Source: DASQDT01 sp036380435
GTDB taxonomy: Bacteria > Acidobacteriota > Blastocatellia > Pyrinomonadales > Pyrinomonadaceae
Length of the DNA: 25,901 bases
Direction: 5' to 3'
Assembly (NCBI GenBank): GCA_036380435.1
Contig: DASVES010000451.1
Coordinates: 1-25,901, forward strand
Part shown: piece by piece, positions 1 through 8,292 of the stretch
Layout of the letters: each line of letters starts with the position of its first letter
How positions within the stretch are numbered: position 1 is the first letter of the stretch
Notes under the pieces: generated by a model
What the model was told of the DNA's origin: nothing
The model's database searches: none
What the model saw: the letters and a program-made list of their open reading frames with translations, nothing else
Translations under genes and position numbers: made by a program

Positions 1-2
1 TT

Positions 3-68
3 GTCCGGGCGTCGTTCATGGACTATCGGGGCACGATGGCGGCCGAGGCCGCGCCGGCCGTCAGGTGA
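3..68 (+). CDS. Possible 3' end of a gene entering from the left edge
   Basis: Reading frame 3 is open from the window edge to a TGA at 66-68 and gives about 21 residues ending in AAPAVR. Third codon positions are mostly G or C, as in the neighbouring genes. It would converge on the DUF3667 gene and overlap its stop codon by a few bases. The fragment is too short to assign a function. It may simply be chance, since open frames are common in DNA this rich in GC. Confidence 0.25.
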   Translation, partial: VRASFMDYRGTMAAEAAPAVR

Positions 69-921
69 GCGCCATGGCGGCGAAGGCCGCGCCGAAGACG
101 ATGAGGGTGAAGAGCGCCACCTCGCACGCGAGCAGTACGAACGCCTTGACGAGCGTGAGCGCGCGCCCCTGCCTGTAGACCCGGTGCAGCGCGAGGTAGA
201 GATAGACGAAGAGCACGAGATAGAAGGCGACGCGCGTCGGCAGGTGCAGGCCGAGGCCGGCGGCGTTGTAGCCCATGTAGAGGAGCGCGAGCGCCGAGCG
301 CAGGATGAAGTCGAACGAGTAGAAGTGGAGCGAGAAGATCAGGTGCTCGACGTAGAAGCGGCCTGACCTGTAGAACAGCGCGGTGAGGAACAGCCCCGAC
401 ACCAACACGCTCGCGAACCGCAGCAGCGCCGCCAGCTTCTCGCGCTTCTGCGCGGTCTTCGCGTACCGCGCCTCAGCTCCCTGCGGCGGCGGCGGCTGCG
501 CCTGCGTGGCGGCGGGCGCAGACGGCGGGGCATTAGGTGCGCGGCCGCTGCCGCCGCTGTCGATGAGCGTCGCCCATCCGACGATGAAGAAGAGGGCGCT
601 GATGGTCAGGTAGACGCGGATGGGGTTGATGTGACGGCCCTTGCGGCCGGCGAGGTATTCCTCGGTCAACAGTCCGGGCTGGAAGAGCAGGGCCTTGAGC
701 GTGCGGGCGATCTTGTTCGAGTCGAGGTGCGTGATCTCGTGGAGAAGGTGGCCGAAGAAATGTCGGACGCCAAGCTCGTGCGCGTGGGCCTTCTTCTGCC
801 CGCAGACGTGGCAGAACTCGCCGAGCAATCCGGCGCCGCAGTTGAGGCACTTGCCCTCTTCGGGCCGCGTCAGCGGCGGCGGCGGCGGGGGCGCTTCGAC
901 TGTCTCGGGCTGTGCGGCCAA
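61..921 (-). CDS. DUF3667 domain membrane protein
   Basis: A 286-residue protein of unknown function matching the DUF3667 pattern. After a proline-rich start it has a zinc-ribbon-like motif (C25, C28, C37, C40, with CHVCGQ), then the conserved HEITHLDSNK block near 61-70, the RTLKALLFQPG block near 73-83 and the NPIRVYL block near 99-105. Hydrophobic stretches near 101-119, 167-184, 193-217, 231-246 and 257-283 indicate an integral membrane protein with about five segments. A low-complexity Pro/Ala/Gln linker (about 128-150) separates the first segment from the rest. The start is TTG at 921, chosen because AAGGAG lies four bases upstream. It is the last gene of the left minus-strand series, and a hairpin (1045-1072) separates it from the S46 peptidase gene, so it may be transcribed on its own. 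The family call is from remembered motifs and the function is not known. Confidence 0.85.
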   Translation of the reverse strand: MAAQPETVEAPPPPPPLTRPEEGKCLNCGAGLLGEFCHVCGQKKAHAHELGVRHFFGHLLHEITHLDSNKIARTLKALLFQPGLLTEEYLAGRKGRHINPIRVYLTISALFFIVGWATLIDSGGSGRAPNAPPSAPAATQAQPPPPQGAEARYAKTAQKREKLAALLRFASVLVSGLFLTALFYRSGRFYVEHLIFSLHFYSFDFILRSALALLYMGYNAAGLGLHLPTRVAFYLVLFVYLYLALHRVYRQGRALTLVKAFVLLACEVALFTLIVFGAAFAAMALT

Positions 922-1044
922 GAGTCTCCTTCGCGGGCGGTGCGACGTGCGGCGGCGAGATGTTCGGCGCGGCGCGTTGACGAGCGCCGAATTTTATTGC
1001 TTTACGGCCCGCCGTGTAAATCCCCTTCGCCCGTAGAACGAAGC

Positions 1045-1072
1045 GGGGCCGCCGGAAGTTTCCAGCAGCCCC
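1045..1072 (-). terminator. Hairpin after the S46 peptidase gene, probable terminator
   Basis: Two 13-nt arms (1045-1057 and 1060-1072) lie just downstream of the S46 stop codon. On the minus-strand RNA all positions can pair, counting two U-G wobbles. On the plus strand the same two positions become C-A mismatches. This polarity fits a structure used by minus-strand transcripts. The U-tract after it is weak, so it may be only a stability hairpin. Confidence 0.4.
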
Positions 1073-1131
1073 TTCTTGTTGTCACACCTGCGCCGGACGT
1101 GCGGCCGGCCTCGTCTACTGAAGCACGAAGT

Positions 1132-3696
1132 TCACTGCTGAAGCGCGAAGGTTACACCAATCGTGCCCATCACCCGGACGGGCTTGCCCTCCAGCATGGT
1201 TGGCGAGAACTGCCACTGCCGCACGGCCGCCACCGCCGCCGACCGTAGCAGCGGGTGGCCGCTCTCGGCCTGCGCCGCCATCACCTTTCCGTCCTGGTCT
1301 ACAACCACCAGCACCAGCACTGTGCCCTGTGCCCGCGCGGCTTTGGCTATGGGCGGATATGCCGGCGCGGGCATGTGAAGCGCCTTGCCGTTGAGCACTC
1401 CTTTCCCTTTGTACTCGCTACCGGAACTCGCGGGAACCACGACCGCCGGATCGACATCCCTGTTGCCGATGATCACCGGCACATCTTTTCCGGTCTCCGC
1501 CTGCAAACGCTTCACCAGCGCATCGACCTCACCCTCCTCCGCTGCGGGGCCGAAGCCGCCTGCGTCTGCTGACTGACCCGATACCGTCACAGACCGCTCA
1601 CCCGTCAGCTCGCCCGCCACGTTCTTCGCGTCGTAGATTTTGCGAAGCACTTCGAGCATCCCGCGCGAATCGACGGAGATGGCGCGGTTGACCGATTCGT
1701 CATAGACGAAGGCGCCGACGAGCGATTCGATGTTGCCGTCGAAGATGAGGCCGACGAGTTCCAGCTCCTTGTTGAAGGTGGGCGACCCCGAATTGCCGCC
1801 GGTGATGTCGTTCGTCGTCACGAAGTTGAAGGGCGTCTTTAAGTCGAGCGCCGACTTCTTCTCCGTCCAGCGCGGTGCGAGGCTGTATGGAAACTTGAAG
1901 CTGTTCGCCGCGGCGCGCGCGTAGAGACCGGCGAAGTCGGTGTAATAGGGTATGGCCTTGCCGCGCTCCTCGTAGCCCTTGACGGCCCCGTAGGAGAGAC
2001 GCGGCGTAAAGGTCGCGTCCGGGTAGAGGCCCGTGCCCTCCTTCGCGAAGAGCGCGCGGGCGACCTTCGAGTAAGCCCCGCGCTCGACGCCGATCACCTC
2101 GGTCTCGTAACGCAGGCGCACGGAGCGCGCTTCCGCATCGACCGAGCGGGCGAGCACGATGAGCGGGTCGGTGGACTCGTCAATCGCTTTCTTGCCGCCA
2201 GCGGCGAGCTGGCGTCGGAACTCCACGTCCTTGAGCTTGGTTCCCGAGACGAGTTCGGCGGCGCGCGCTTCGGGCGTCTTGCCGGCGAGCACCTTGCGCA
2301 CCAGCGGGTCGGCCGCGCCGTAAACGTCCTGCATCAGCTTGAGCGAGCCGGCGAGCTTCATCTGCTCGAAGTCGTCGTAGATGGGCGCGGTCGAGTAGAG
2401 CGCGCCTTCGAGGCCGGGACGGCGCGCGTCGGTGTACTCGGGCAGGCGCTCGGCGTCGGGCTTGGCGGACTCATCGGCGAGGCGGACGAGCGCGCGCGCG
2501 TAGGTGAAGAGCGGCGAGTTGAAGGCCGCGCCGGTGTCGGTGAGCGTGAGGCCGCCGAGGAAGCGGCGCTCGCGCTCGTATGCGCCGAGACTCTGGCGCG
2601 ACTTCGCTATCGCGTCCCACGCGTCGGCGTACTCTTTCTTACGGCGCGGGTCGGAGTTGACGAACTTGCGCAGCGCGTCTTCCTCTTTGCGCTTGCGATC
2701 CATCAGCGACTTGTCGCGCAAGCCTTCGAGCTGTCCCTTGAACACCTTGATGAAGTTCTCGGCGTAGTTCAGTGCGTTCTGCCCGCGCCGCGTCTGCTCC
2801 TCGCCTTTAGCCATGTAGGGCTTGAGCGCGTCGCGTTGACTCTCCAGCGACTTCAGGATGTAGGGCGTGCCGTGGTCGCGCAGGAACTCCAGATGCGCCA
2901 CCGTGTTCTGCCGCTGGGTGGTGCCGGGGCTGCCGACGACGAAGGTCAACTCCCCATCCTTCGCGCCCGCCTTCGACCACTTGAAGTAGCTCTCGGGGCG
3001 GTGGGGCCGGTCGTCCTCGTAGACGCGCACGAGCGCCATGTCGAGGTTGAAGCGCGGGAAGTTGAAGTTGTCCGGGTCGCCGCCGAAGAAGGCCGTCTGG
3101 AACTCGGGCGCGAAGACGAGCCGCACGTCGGTGAACTTGCGATAGCGGTAGAGGTTGTACTGGCCGCCCTGATAGAGCGTGACGACCTCCGACTTGAGCT
3201 TCGTCTTCTCGGTCGATTCGGCCACGATGCGGCCGATCTCGGCCTGCCACGCCGCGCCCGCCTCGGCGGCCGACGCGCCCGGCTTCGCCGCGCCGCTCAC
3301 GCGCGCCGTCACGTCCTCGATGCTGACCAACTGGTTCAGCTCCATGCCGGGGATTTTCAATTCCTGCTCGCGCGCGTCGGCGACGAAGCCCGTCTTGGCG
3401 TAGTCCTTCTCGGCAGTGGAGAGCGCGCCGACGGCTTCCTCGACGATGTGGTAGTTGGTGAGCACGAGACCCTCGGCGGAGACAAAGGAGCCGGTGCCGT
3501 TGGGGAAGCGGACGGTGGCGAGCTGCGCGCGGCGCAGCCAGTCGTCCGTGACCTCGAAGCCGTAGCGGCGCTTGATCTCGGCGCGGGGCAGGTTGTTGAA
3601 AGTCCACATCCCTTCGTCGGCGAGCGTCGCCGCCGGCAGGGTCGAAAGTGCGAGAAGCGCCGCCAGTGCCGCGCTCGTGAGTCTGGAAAATCTCAT
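1132..3696 (-). CDS. Secreted S46 family dipeptidyl-peptidase (DPP7-like) fused to a TonB C-terminal domain
   Basis: An 854-residue exported serine peptidase. Residues 1-26 form a signal peptide ending near LADEG. The S46 catalytic residues are recognisable: His83 in LTNYH, Asp219 in FNLDM and Ser636 in GGNSGSP. Residue 654, eighteen after the serine, is Gly (FDGN). In the family a Gly here goes with DPP7-type cleavage after hydrophobic residues, whereas Arg goes with DPP11-type cleavage after Asp/Glu. The S46 fold ends near 693. Residues about 764-854 are an added domain that reads as a TonB C-terminal fold (PAPAYPPIAKAARAQG, then AVRQWQFSP). S46 enzymes are usually about 700-720 residues, so this tail is extra. 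The ATG at 3696 has GAGGA eight bases upstream. The likely role is releasing dipeptides from peptide N-termini in the periplasm or at the surface. The identification is strong; the role of the tail is inferred to be anchoring or protein contact. Confidence 0.9.
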   Translation of the reverse strand: MRFSRLTSAALAALLALSTLPAATLADEGMWTFNNLPRAEIKRRYGFEVTDDWLRRAQLATVRFPNGTGSFVSAEGLVLTNYHIVEEAVGALSTAEKDYAKTGFVADAREQELKIPGMELNQLVSIEDVTARVSGAAKPGASAAEAGAAWQAEIGRIVAESTEKTKLKSEVVTLYQGGQYNLYRYRKFTDVRLVFAPEFQTAFFGGDPDNFNFPRFNLDMALVRVYEDDRPHRPESYFKWSKAGAKDGELTFVVGSPGTTQRQNTVAHLEFLRDHGTPYILKSLESQRDALKPYMAKGEEQTRRGQNALNYAENFIKVFKGQLEGLRDKSLMDRKRKEEDALRKFVNSDPRRKKEYADAWDAIAKSRQSLGAYERERRFLGGLTLTDTGAAFNSPLFTYARALVRLADESAKPDAERLPEYTDARRPGLEGALYSTAPIYDDFEQMKLAGSLKLMQDVYGAADPLVRKVLAGKTPEARAAELVSGTKLKDVEFRRQLAAGGKKAIDESTDPLIVLARSVDAEARSVRLRYETEVIGVERGAYSKVARALFAKEGTGLYPDATFTPRLSYGAVKGYEERGKAIPYYTDFAGLYARAAANSFKFPYSLAPRWTEKKSALDLKTPFNFVTTNDITGGNSGSPTFNKELELVGLIFDGNIESLVGAFVYDESVNRAISVDSRGMLEVLRKIYDAKNVAGELTGERSVTVSGQSADAGGFGPAAEEGEVDALVKRLQAETGKDVPVIIGNRDVDPAVVVPASSGSEYKGKGVLNGKALHMPAPAYPPIAKAARAQGTVLVLVVVDQDGKVMAAQAESGHPLLRSAAVAAVRQWQFSPTMLEGKPVRVMGTIGVTFALQQ

Positions 3697-3803
3697 GATC
3701 GAATCCTCGAAGAAGATAGATTTAAGAGAGAGGGTTTAGAAGGCCGCGAGCGCCCACGCGTTGTACTTGAAGCTTAAGGATAGCGCGCGGCCGGGGGAAA
3801 CTG

Positions 3804-3827
3804 AAAGCGGCCGTGGGCGGCCGCTTT
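3804..3827 (-). terminator. Perfect hairpin after the 525-aa secreted protein gene
   Basis: A perfect 10-bp stem (3804-3813 with 3818-3827) closes a 4-nt loop in the gap between the 525-aa gene (upstream) and the S46 gene (downstream), both on the minus strand. The T-run after it on the minus strand is short (CAGTTT). It probably ends or attenuates transcription between the two genes. Confidence 0.5.
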
Positions 3828-3867
3828 GTAAAAGTTTTGAGTGGCGCGCGCGCTGGCCGGGGGCGGT

Positions 3868-5445
3868 CTACTTGTTCGGCCGCAGGCGGATGGTCAGCTC
3901 CTCGACGGCGTCGTTTCTAAGCAGCAGCACGCGTGAGTTCTCGCGCGTGCCGTCCTCGCCGTAGTACCAGTCGTCGTAGCCCGGCGCCTGGACTTTGAGA
4001 CGCAGCGGGAGCGAGGGGATGAGGCGGTCGAAACTGCCGTCGGCCGGGTTGATGCCAAACGACATCGAGATGTCCTGCCGGTCGTCGCGCAGGAGGACGA
4101 TCTCGGCCTCCTCCACAGGCTGCCCCGTCCGGCCGTCAAGCACGCGCGCGCGCAGACGCGCCGCCTTCGGGCCGAGGCGCACGACGGTGCCGCCGGCCAC
4201 CTGCCTGTCGAGCACCGCGACTTTGGGGAGCGCCGTGTCGCCCGCGATGAAGAATGCCTGATAGGCCGAAGGATAGCCGGCCGTCTCCTTCGAGGCGTAG
4301 AGCGTGTGCTCGCCGGGCACGAGGCCGTCGAGGAAGAAGCGCCCACTCTCGTCGGTGCGCGCGGTGGGCAGCGTGTCCGGCGTCACGCTGCGCGAGTCGG
4401 GTCGCAGTTCGACGGTCGCCCCCGCCACGGGCTGACTGTCGGCGTCGAGCACCATGCCCTCGATGGCCCCGTAGGCGAGTCCGCGCTCCTCGCTCTGCGT
4501 GTTCGAGTAGAGCACGCGCTGGCCCGAGGGCGAAGGGACGGGACGGCGGCGCTCGGCGCTCACCAGCAGGTCCAACTCGTCGGTGCGGATGCCCCCGACG
4601 CGGACGTATGTGTCGGCGTCGCTGAAGTCGGTCGAGGGCAGGCTGCCCATGTAGGCGATGCGCCCGCCGGGGATGAGGCCCCAGAGGATGTAGGTGTTCG
4701 CGCCGATCTCGGAGGGGACGGGGAGACGACGCAGCACCGTGCGGACGTAGACGTTCTCGTTGCGCGTGGCGACGCGCGCCACGCCGTGCGACTTCGGCGC
4801 CAGCTCTCCGCCGAGGAGTTCAATCACGCGCGCGCCGCCGGGATTGGCGTCGAGCGCGTCGTCAACCTCGGAGTAGAAATCTCTGACGCCGGAGCGCCCG
4901 GCCGTCTTCTTCATCTCTTTGGCGAGGGCCTTGCGCTGCGACTCGCTGAGCTGCTGCTCGTTGCGCTCGCCGTAGAAAGCGGAGACGGCGCCGGCGCGCG
5001 AGGCGAAGACCATGACGCCGCCCGGTCGCTCGGCCTCGGCGCTCGTCTCGGCCGTGACGACCACGCTGTAACGCTCGAACGAAGCGGGGCGCGCGAACTC
5101 CAGTCCGCCGTTGCCGCCCGCGTCAACCATCAGGCTGCCGATGCGTAAGGGGCGCTCTTCCGACGCCACGGCCCACACAACGTAGTGGCTCGCGTCGGCC
5201 AGAAGGCTCCCCGCCGGCGGCAGGTTTAGAGCCGTGAGCCGCACGGAGCCACCGTGGCGCGTGGGCACGAAGTACATGCTCGCGCTCGTGTTGGGGACGA
5301 AGGCGCGCAGACGCACGCCGACGCGCTTCGGCGCCTGCTCCCTGTCTGGAGACACCTGCGCGCGCGCCGGCGTCGCCGAGCAGACGAACACGACGAGGGC
5401 GGCGGCCAAGCAGAAGTACTTCGCGCCGCGGATTACGCTCTCCAT
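3868..5445 (-). CDS. Secreted protein with duplicated beta-rich domains and carboxypeptidase-regulatory-like domains
   Basis: A 525-residue exported protein with no catalytic motif that I recognise. Residues 1-30 are a signal peptide (hydrophobic core near 11-22, end near ARAQ). Two stretches, about 50-150 and 232-315, resemble each other: each has a YVVW or YILW strand, a short turn, IGSL or MGSL, and then a strand ending before VFASR or VLYSN. They recall the C-terminal domain of RskA-like anti-sigma proteins, but I see no membrane segment or anti-sigma helix. Residues about 325-415 are a carboxypeptidase-regulatory-like fold (GAIEGMVLDADSQPVAGATV, then DESGRFFLDGLVPG). A second, less regular one lies at about 428-523. 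The longer frame starting at 5499 is rejected because ATG 5445 has GGAG eight bases upstream and a promoter-like sequence overlaps the longer start. Function is unknown; binding or surface-structure roles are possible. Confidence 0.75.
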   Translation of the reverse strand: MESVIRGAKYFCLAAALVVFVCSATPARAQVSPDREQAPKRVGVRLRAFVPNTSASMYFVPTRHGGSVRLTALNLPPAGSLLADASHYVVWAVASEERPLRIGSLMVDAGGNGGLEFARPASFERYSVVVTAETSAEAERPGGVMVFASRAGAVSAFYGERNEQQLSESQRKALAKEMKKTAGRSGVRDFYSEVDDALDANPGGARVIELLGGELAPKSHGVARVATRNENVYVRTVLRRLPVPSEIGANTYILWGLIPGGRIAYMGSLPSTDFSDADTYVRVGGIRTDELDLLVSAERRRPVPSPSGQRVLYSNTQSEERGLAYGAIEGMVLDADSQPVAGATVELRPDSRSVTPDTLPTARTDESGRFFLDGLVPGEHTLYASKETAGYPSAYQAFFIAGDTALPKVAVLDRQVAGGTVVRLGPKAARLRARVLDGRTGQPVEEAEIVLLRDDRQDISMSFGINPADGSFDRLIPSLPLRLKVQAPGYDDWYYGEDGTRENSRVLLLRNDAVEELTIRLRPNK

Positions 5446-5470
5446 TTGTGCTCTCCGTCCTGAATTTAAA

Positions 5471-5499
5471 ATGACACCGGCCGGGGTGGAAACAGTCAA
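5471..5499 (-). promoter_or_regulatory. Candidate sigma70-type promoter for the 525-aa gene
   Basis: On the minus strand TTGACT (5499-5494) and TGTCAT (5476-5471) are separated by 17 bases. They match the -35 and -10 consensus at 5/6 and 4/6 positions. The predicted transcript would start near 5464, about 20 bases before ATG 5445. Confidence 0.4.
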
Positions 5500-5593
5500 G
5501 GCTCTCGCGGGGCCGACATTAAGCGGAACCGGACGGGCGTGTCAACAGGTTTCTCCTGCGCGTTGTGCGAGTAGCCGGGGAGAAGAGTTGGGC

Positions 5594-5668
5594 CACGGAT
5601 GAGACGGATGAAGACGGATGAGCACGGATTTAATCTGTGTGAATCCGTGCTCATCCGTCTCATCCGTG
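5594..5668. repeat. Intergenic inverted repeat built from ACGGATGA units
   Basis: The left arm (5594-5630) holds successive ACGGATGA-like octamers. The right arm (5642-5668) is their exact reverse complement except that one 10-base unit is missing, which would leave a bulge. The loop is about 11 nt. It lies between the M55 peptidase gene and the 525-aa gene, 11 bases after the M55 stop codon. It is one of six elements of similar design in this window. Confidence 0.9.
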
Positions 5669-5678
5669 TTCCCCTCAT

Positions 5679-6602
5679 TCACGGCTCCAGACCCGGCTCG
5701 TAAGTCATGATGAACTCCAGAAACTTCGACACCTCGACGATGTCTCGGCCGACGAAGCGGACGCTGTGCGCGTCCGTGCGCTCGACCGTCGAGAGATAGG
5801 CCAGCACCTCCGACGGCCGGTAGTTCTTGAAGCGCACGTCGAGCGTCACGGGCGCCTTTATCTTGTAAGGCTTGAAATCCCTGATGCGCCCGACGGCCCG
5901 CCGCACCTTCTCGCGAATCAGGTCGCGCGCGGCCTCCGGCGTCATGGTGCGCGCCGAGTGGAAGCCGTAGGCCCACTTGACGACCGCGCCCTCCACATCG
6001 CCGAGGAGCGTCTGCATCTCTTTGACCGCCGCATCGTCGCCCGAGACCATGATGACGGGGACGCCGAAGTGGCCCGCGATGGCCGCGTTGACGCCCGCCT
6101 CGGGGACGGACGCGCCGTTTAAGCGCACGTCGGCGAGACGCGCGCTGGAGATGGTGTGCGCGCGCACGCCCTCGGGGTTGGTGGTGCCGGAGTGGTAGCC
6201 GATGAAGATGGCGGCGTCGAAGCTTGAGTCGATGCCCTGCATCATCATCAGCGGGCGCGGCCAGGAGCGGACGATGGTGACGTTCTTCGGCAAACGCTCG
6301 ATGAGGAGGTTCTGACCGTTGCCGTGCGAGTCGCTGACTAAGACTTCGGTCGCCCCGGCCTCGAAGACCGTCTCGACAGCCGTGAGTACTTCGAGCGTCA
6401 TGAACTCGCGGAAGCGCGCGTACTCGAAGCCCGCCGGGCCGAGTTGCTCGCCGGTGACGACGCCGGCGATGCCCTCCATGTCTGCCGAGATATAGATTTT
6501 CATCTTCTTGTTCCGCGGCTCCTGCGCCGCCGCGCCGACGGCGAGGGCCGCCAGCACTAGCAGCGAGACGCACACGCGGCGCGCGGCTGTGTTTACACGC
6601 AT
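5679..6602 (-). CDS. dppA: M55 family metallopeptidase, exported D-aminopeptidase DppA-like
   Basis: A 307-residue zinc peptidase of the DppA family, which removes N-terminal D-amino acids from short peptides and forms self-compartmentalising rings in the characterised Bacillus enzyme. The family metal ligands are all visible: Asp41 and Glu43 in ADMEG, His93 in DSHGNG, His137 in GYHSG and Glu168 in PEAG. The probable catalytic His149 is in RAHT. An N-terminal extension of about 27 residues is a signal peptide ending near GAAAQ, so this copy is exported, whereas Bacillus DppA is cytoplasmic. The ATG at 6602 has GAGG nine bases upstream. It starts 46 bases after the aminopeptidase P gene, so the two are probably cotranscribed. 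D-Ala-containing peptides from cell walls are a plausible substrate (inference). Confidence 0.9.
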   Translation of the reverse strand: MRVNTAARRVCVSLLVLAALAVGAAAQEPRNKKMKIYISADMEGIAGVVTGEQLGPAGFEYARFREFMTLEVLTAVETVFEAGATEVLVSDSHGNGQNLLIERLPKNVTIVRSWPRPLMMMQGIDSSFDAAIFIGYHSGTTNPEGVRAHTISSARLADVRLNGASVPEAGVNAAIAGHFGVPVIMVSGDDAAVKEMQTLLGDVEGAVVKWAYGFHSARTMTPEAARDLIREKVRRAVGRIRDFKPYKIKAPVTLDVRFKNYRPSEVLAYLSTVERTDAHSVRFVGRDIVEVSKFLEFIMTYEPGLEP

Positions 6603-6648
6603 TGACGATCCTCACGCCGCCCGCAAGAGGGCGACGCCCAACGAACTC

Positions 6649-8151
6649 TCAAGGGGTGCGCCCGCCGGCGGCCGCCGCGCCCGGCGCGCGCTCGCGCGGG
6701 TAACGCTGGAGCATCCCCTCCTCGCGCATCAGTTTTTCGATGGCGTCGATGTCCATCGGCAGGCCCTCGGGCAGCACGCGCTTGCCCGTCTCAGTGATGA
6801 CGATTAAGTCTTCGAGGCGGATGTAGATTCGCTCCTCGGGCACGCGCAGCGCCGGCTCGATGGTGAAGACCATGCCGGGGCGCAGGGGGCCGTCGTCGTC
6901 GCCCACGTCATGCGTCGCCATCCCGACCCAGTGGCCGAGCGAGGTCTGCGCGTTCTGGGCCGAGCGCGTGTACCCATCGACAAATTCGCGCGCCGCCTTC
7001 TCGTAGATCGGCTTCGAGAACTTCGCGCGCCCGAGCGCCTGCGCCATCTCGCGCGCCGCCTCCTGCTTGATGGCCTGCGCGGTCACGCCGGGACGGATGG
7101 CCTTGAGAATGGCGCGGTAGCATTCGAGGTAGAAGCCGTACAGCTCGCGCTGCCAGCCGCTGAACTTCCCGTTGACGGGCCACATCCGCGTCACGTCGCT
7201 CATGTAGTAGCTCACGTCGGGCGCGTAGTCCATGAGCAGAAAATCTCCGTCGCGCATCACGCGCTTGCCGGAGTTGTAGTGCGGGAACCACGCGTTGCGG
7301 CCGCTGGCGATGAGCGAGTAGTAGGCGTCGCCCTGCGCGCCGTTGCGGAAGTAGACATACTTGGCGACGGCGTCAAGCTCATACTCCGACACGCCCGGCT
7401 CGGTCGAGCGCATCGACTCGATAAGGGCCAGCCCCGAGAGGCGCGTGGCCTTTTCAATCAGCGCAATCTCGCGCGGGCTTTTGATGAGACGCAGGCGGTC
7501 GAGCGCGGGCGTGAGGTCGCGCACTTCGAGTTGGGGAAAACGCGTGCGGACGAGCGAGACGAAGTGGCCCTCGCGCGAGGGGCGGCCGTCCCACGGGTCG
7601 GAGGCGATGTCGCCGACCGTGCGCGTCGCCATGTCGCGGCTCACGGCGAGTCCTTCGGCCGGACTCAGCGGCGTCCACAGGGTGCGCCCCGCCATGCCGC
7701 GCGCGTAGCGCGAGAGGTGCTCGGCGAGCACGTCCGTGCCGACGACGAGATCGACCCCCGTGAGCTTCACGACGAGTTCGGCGTCCTCGGCCGAGAGCAA
7801 CTTGCCCTCGGAGCGCTCGCGCGAGTTGTTGCGGTGCGGGAGGTAGAGGATGGTGCGACGCGACTCACCGTCGAGCAGGAGGTAGGCGTGCGGCGCCTCG
7901 ACGCCGCAGAGGTAGTAGAACTCGTTCGACTGTCGGAAGCGCGTGAAGCCGACGGGACTCGGCGCGCCCTGCAAGACGGCCACGGCCTCCCTGCCGATGG
8001 CGTCGTAGACGGCGGCGCGGCGGCGCGCGAACTCTTCCGCCGGAAAGTCCGTGGTGAAGAGCGGGATGTCTTCCTGTGCGTGCGCCGCGGGCGCGCTCGC
8101 GAGCAGCAGGAGCAGGAGCGGAAGCAACAAGAGCAGCAGTCTGTTTTTCAT
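6649..8151 (-). CDS. pepP: Secreted M24B family Xaa-Pro aminopeptidase
   Basis: A 500-residue metallopeptidase that removes an N-terminal residue preceding proline. Residues 1-26 form a signal peptide with a long poly-leucine core ending at AHAQ. The N-terminal aminopeptidase P domain covers about 35-180 and the pita-bread catalytic domain about 225-460. The five dinuclear-metal ligands are seen: Asp308 (LMDYAP), Asp319 (SDVTR), His414 (THDVG), Glu432 (TIEPAL) and Glu447 (RLEDL). The frame is open to 8223, but ATG 8151 is preferred because it opens directly into the signal peptide and has AGAGGTG eight bases upstream. It is followed 46 bases later by the M55 peptidase gene. The remaining 16 or so C-terminal residues are Ala/Gly-rich and look unstructured. 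The family call is firm; the substrate range is not readable from sequence. Confidence 0.93.
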   Translation of the reverse strand: MKNRLLLLLLPLLLLLLASAPAAHAQEDIPLFTTDFPAEEFARRRAAVYDAIGREAVAVLQGAPSPVGFTRFRQSNEFYYLCGVEAPHAYLLLDGESRRTILYLPHRNNSRERSEGKLLSAEDAELVVKLTGVDLVVGTDVLAEHLSRYARGMAGRTLWTPLSPAEGLAVSRDMATRTVGDIASDPWDGRPSREGHFVSLVRTRFPQLEVRDLTPALDRLRLIKSPREIALIEKATRLSGLALIESMRSTEPGVSEYELDAVAKYVYFRNGAQGDAYYSLIASGRNAWFPHYNSGKRVMRDGDFLLMDYAPDVSYYMSDVTRMWPVNGKFSGWQRELYGFYLECYRAILKAIRPGVTAQAIKQEAAREMAQALGRAKFSKPIYEKAAREFVDGYTRSAQNAQTSLGHWVGMATHDVGDDDGPLRPGMVFTIEPALRVPEERIYIRLEDLIVITETGKRVLPEGLPMDIDAIEKLMREEGMLQRYPRERAPGAAAAGGRTP

Positions 8152-8292
8152 GCCGGCGGCACCTCTGGCGTGAACGGGATTTTTATGACAACGTGTCCGT
8201 GCCATTGTGGCACAGCCTGTCAAGCCCCGTCGTGCCCCGGCGGGCGATGCGATGGTGGTGGCGCCGCGTCGTTCGGCTGGCGCCGGGGAGTC

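Noticed and set aside
8199..8223. TTGACA on the minus strand next to a GTGCCA-TTG-TGGCAC palindrome upstream of the aminopeptidase P gene
   Set aside because: No acceptable -10 box lies at 16-18 bases, and the TGGCAC does not have TTGC at sigma54 spacing. The palindrome alone is too short to call an operator.
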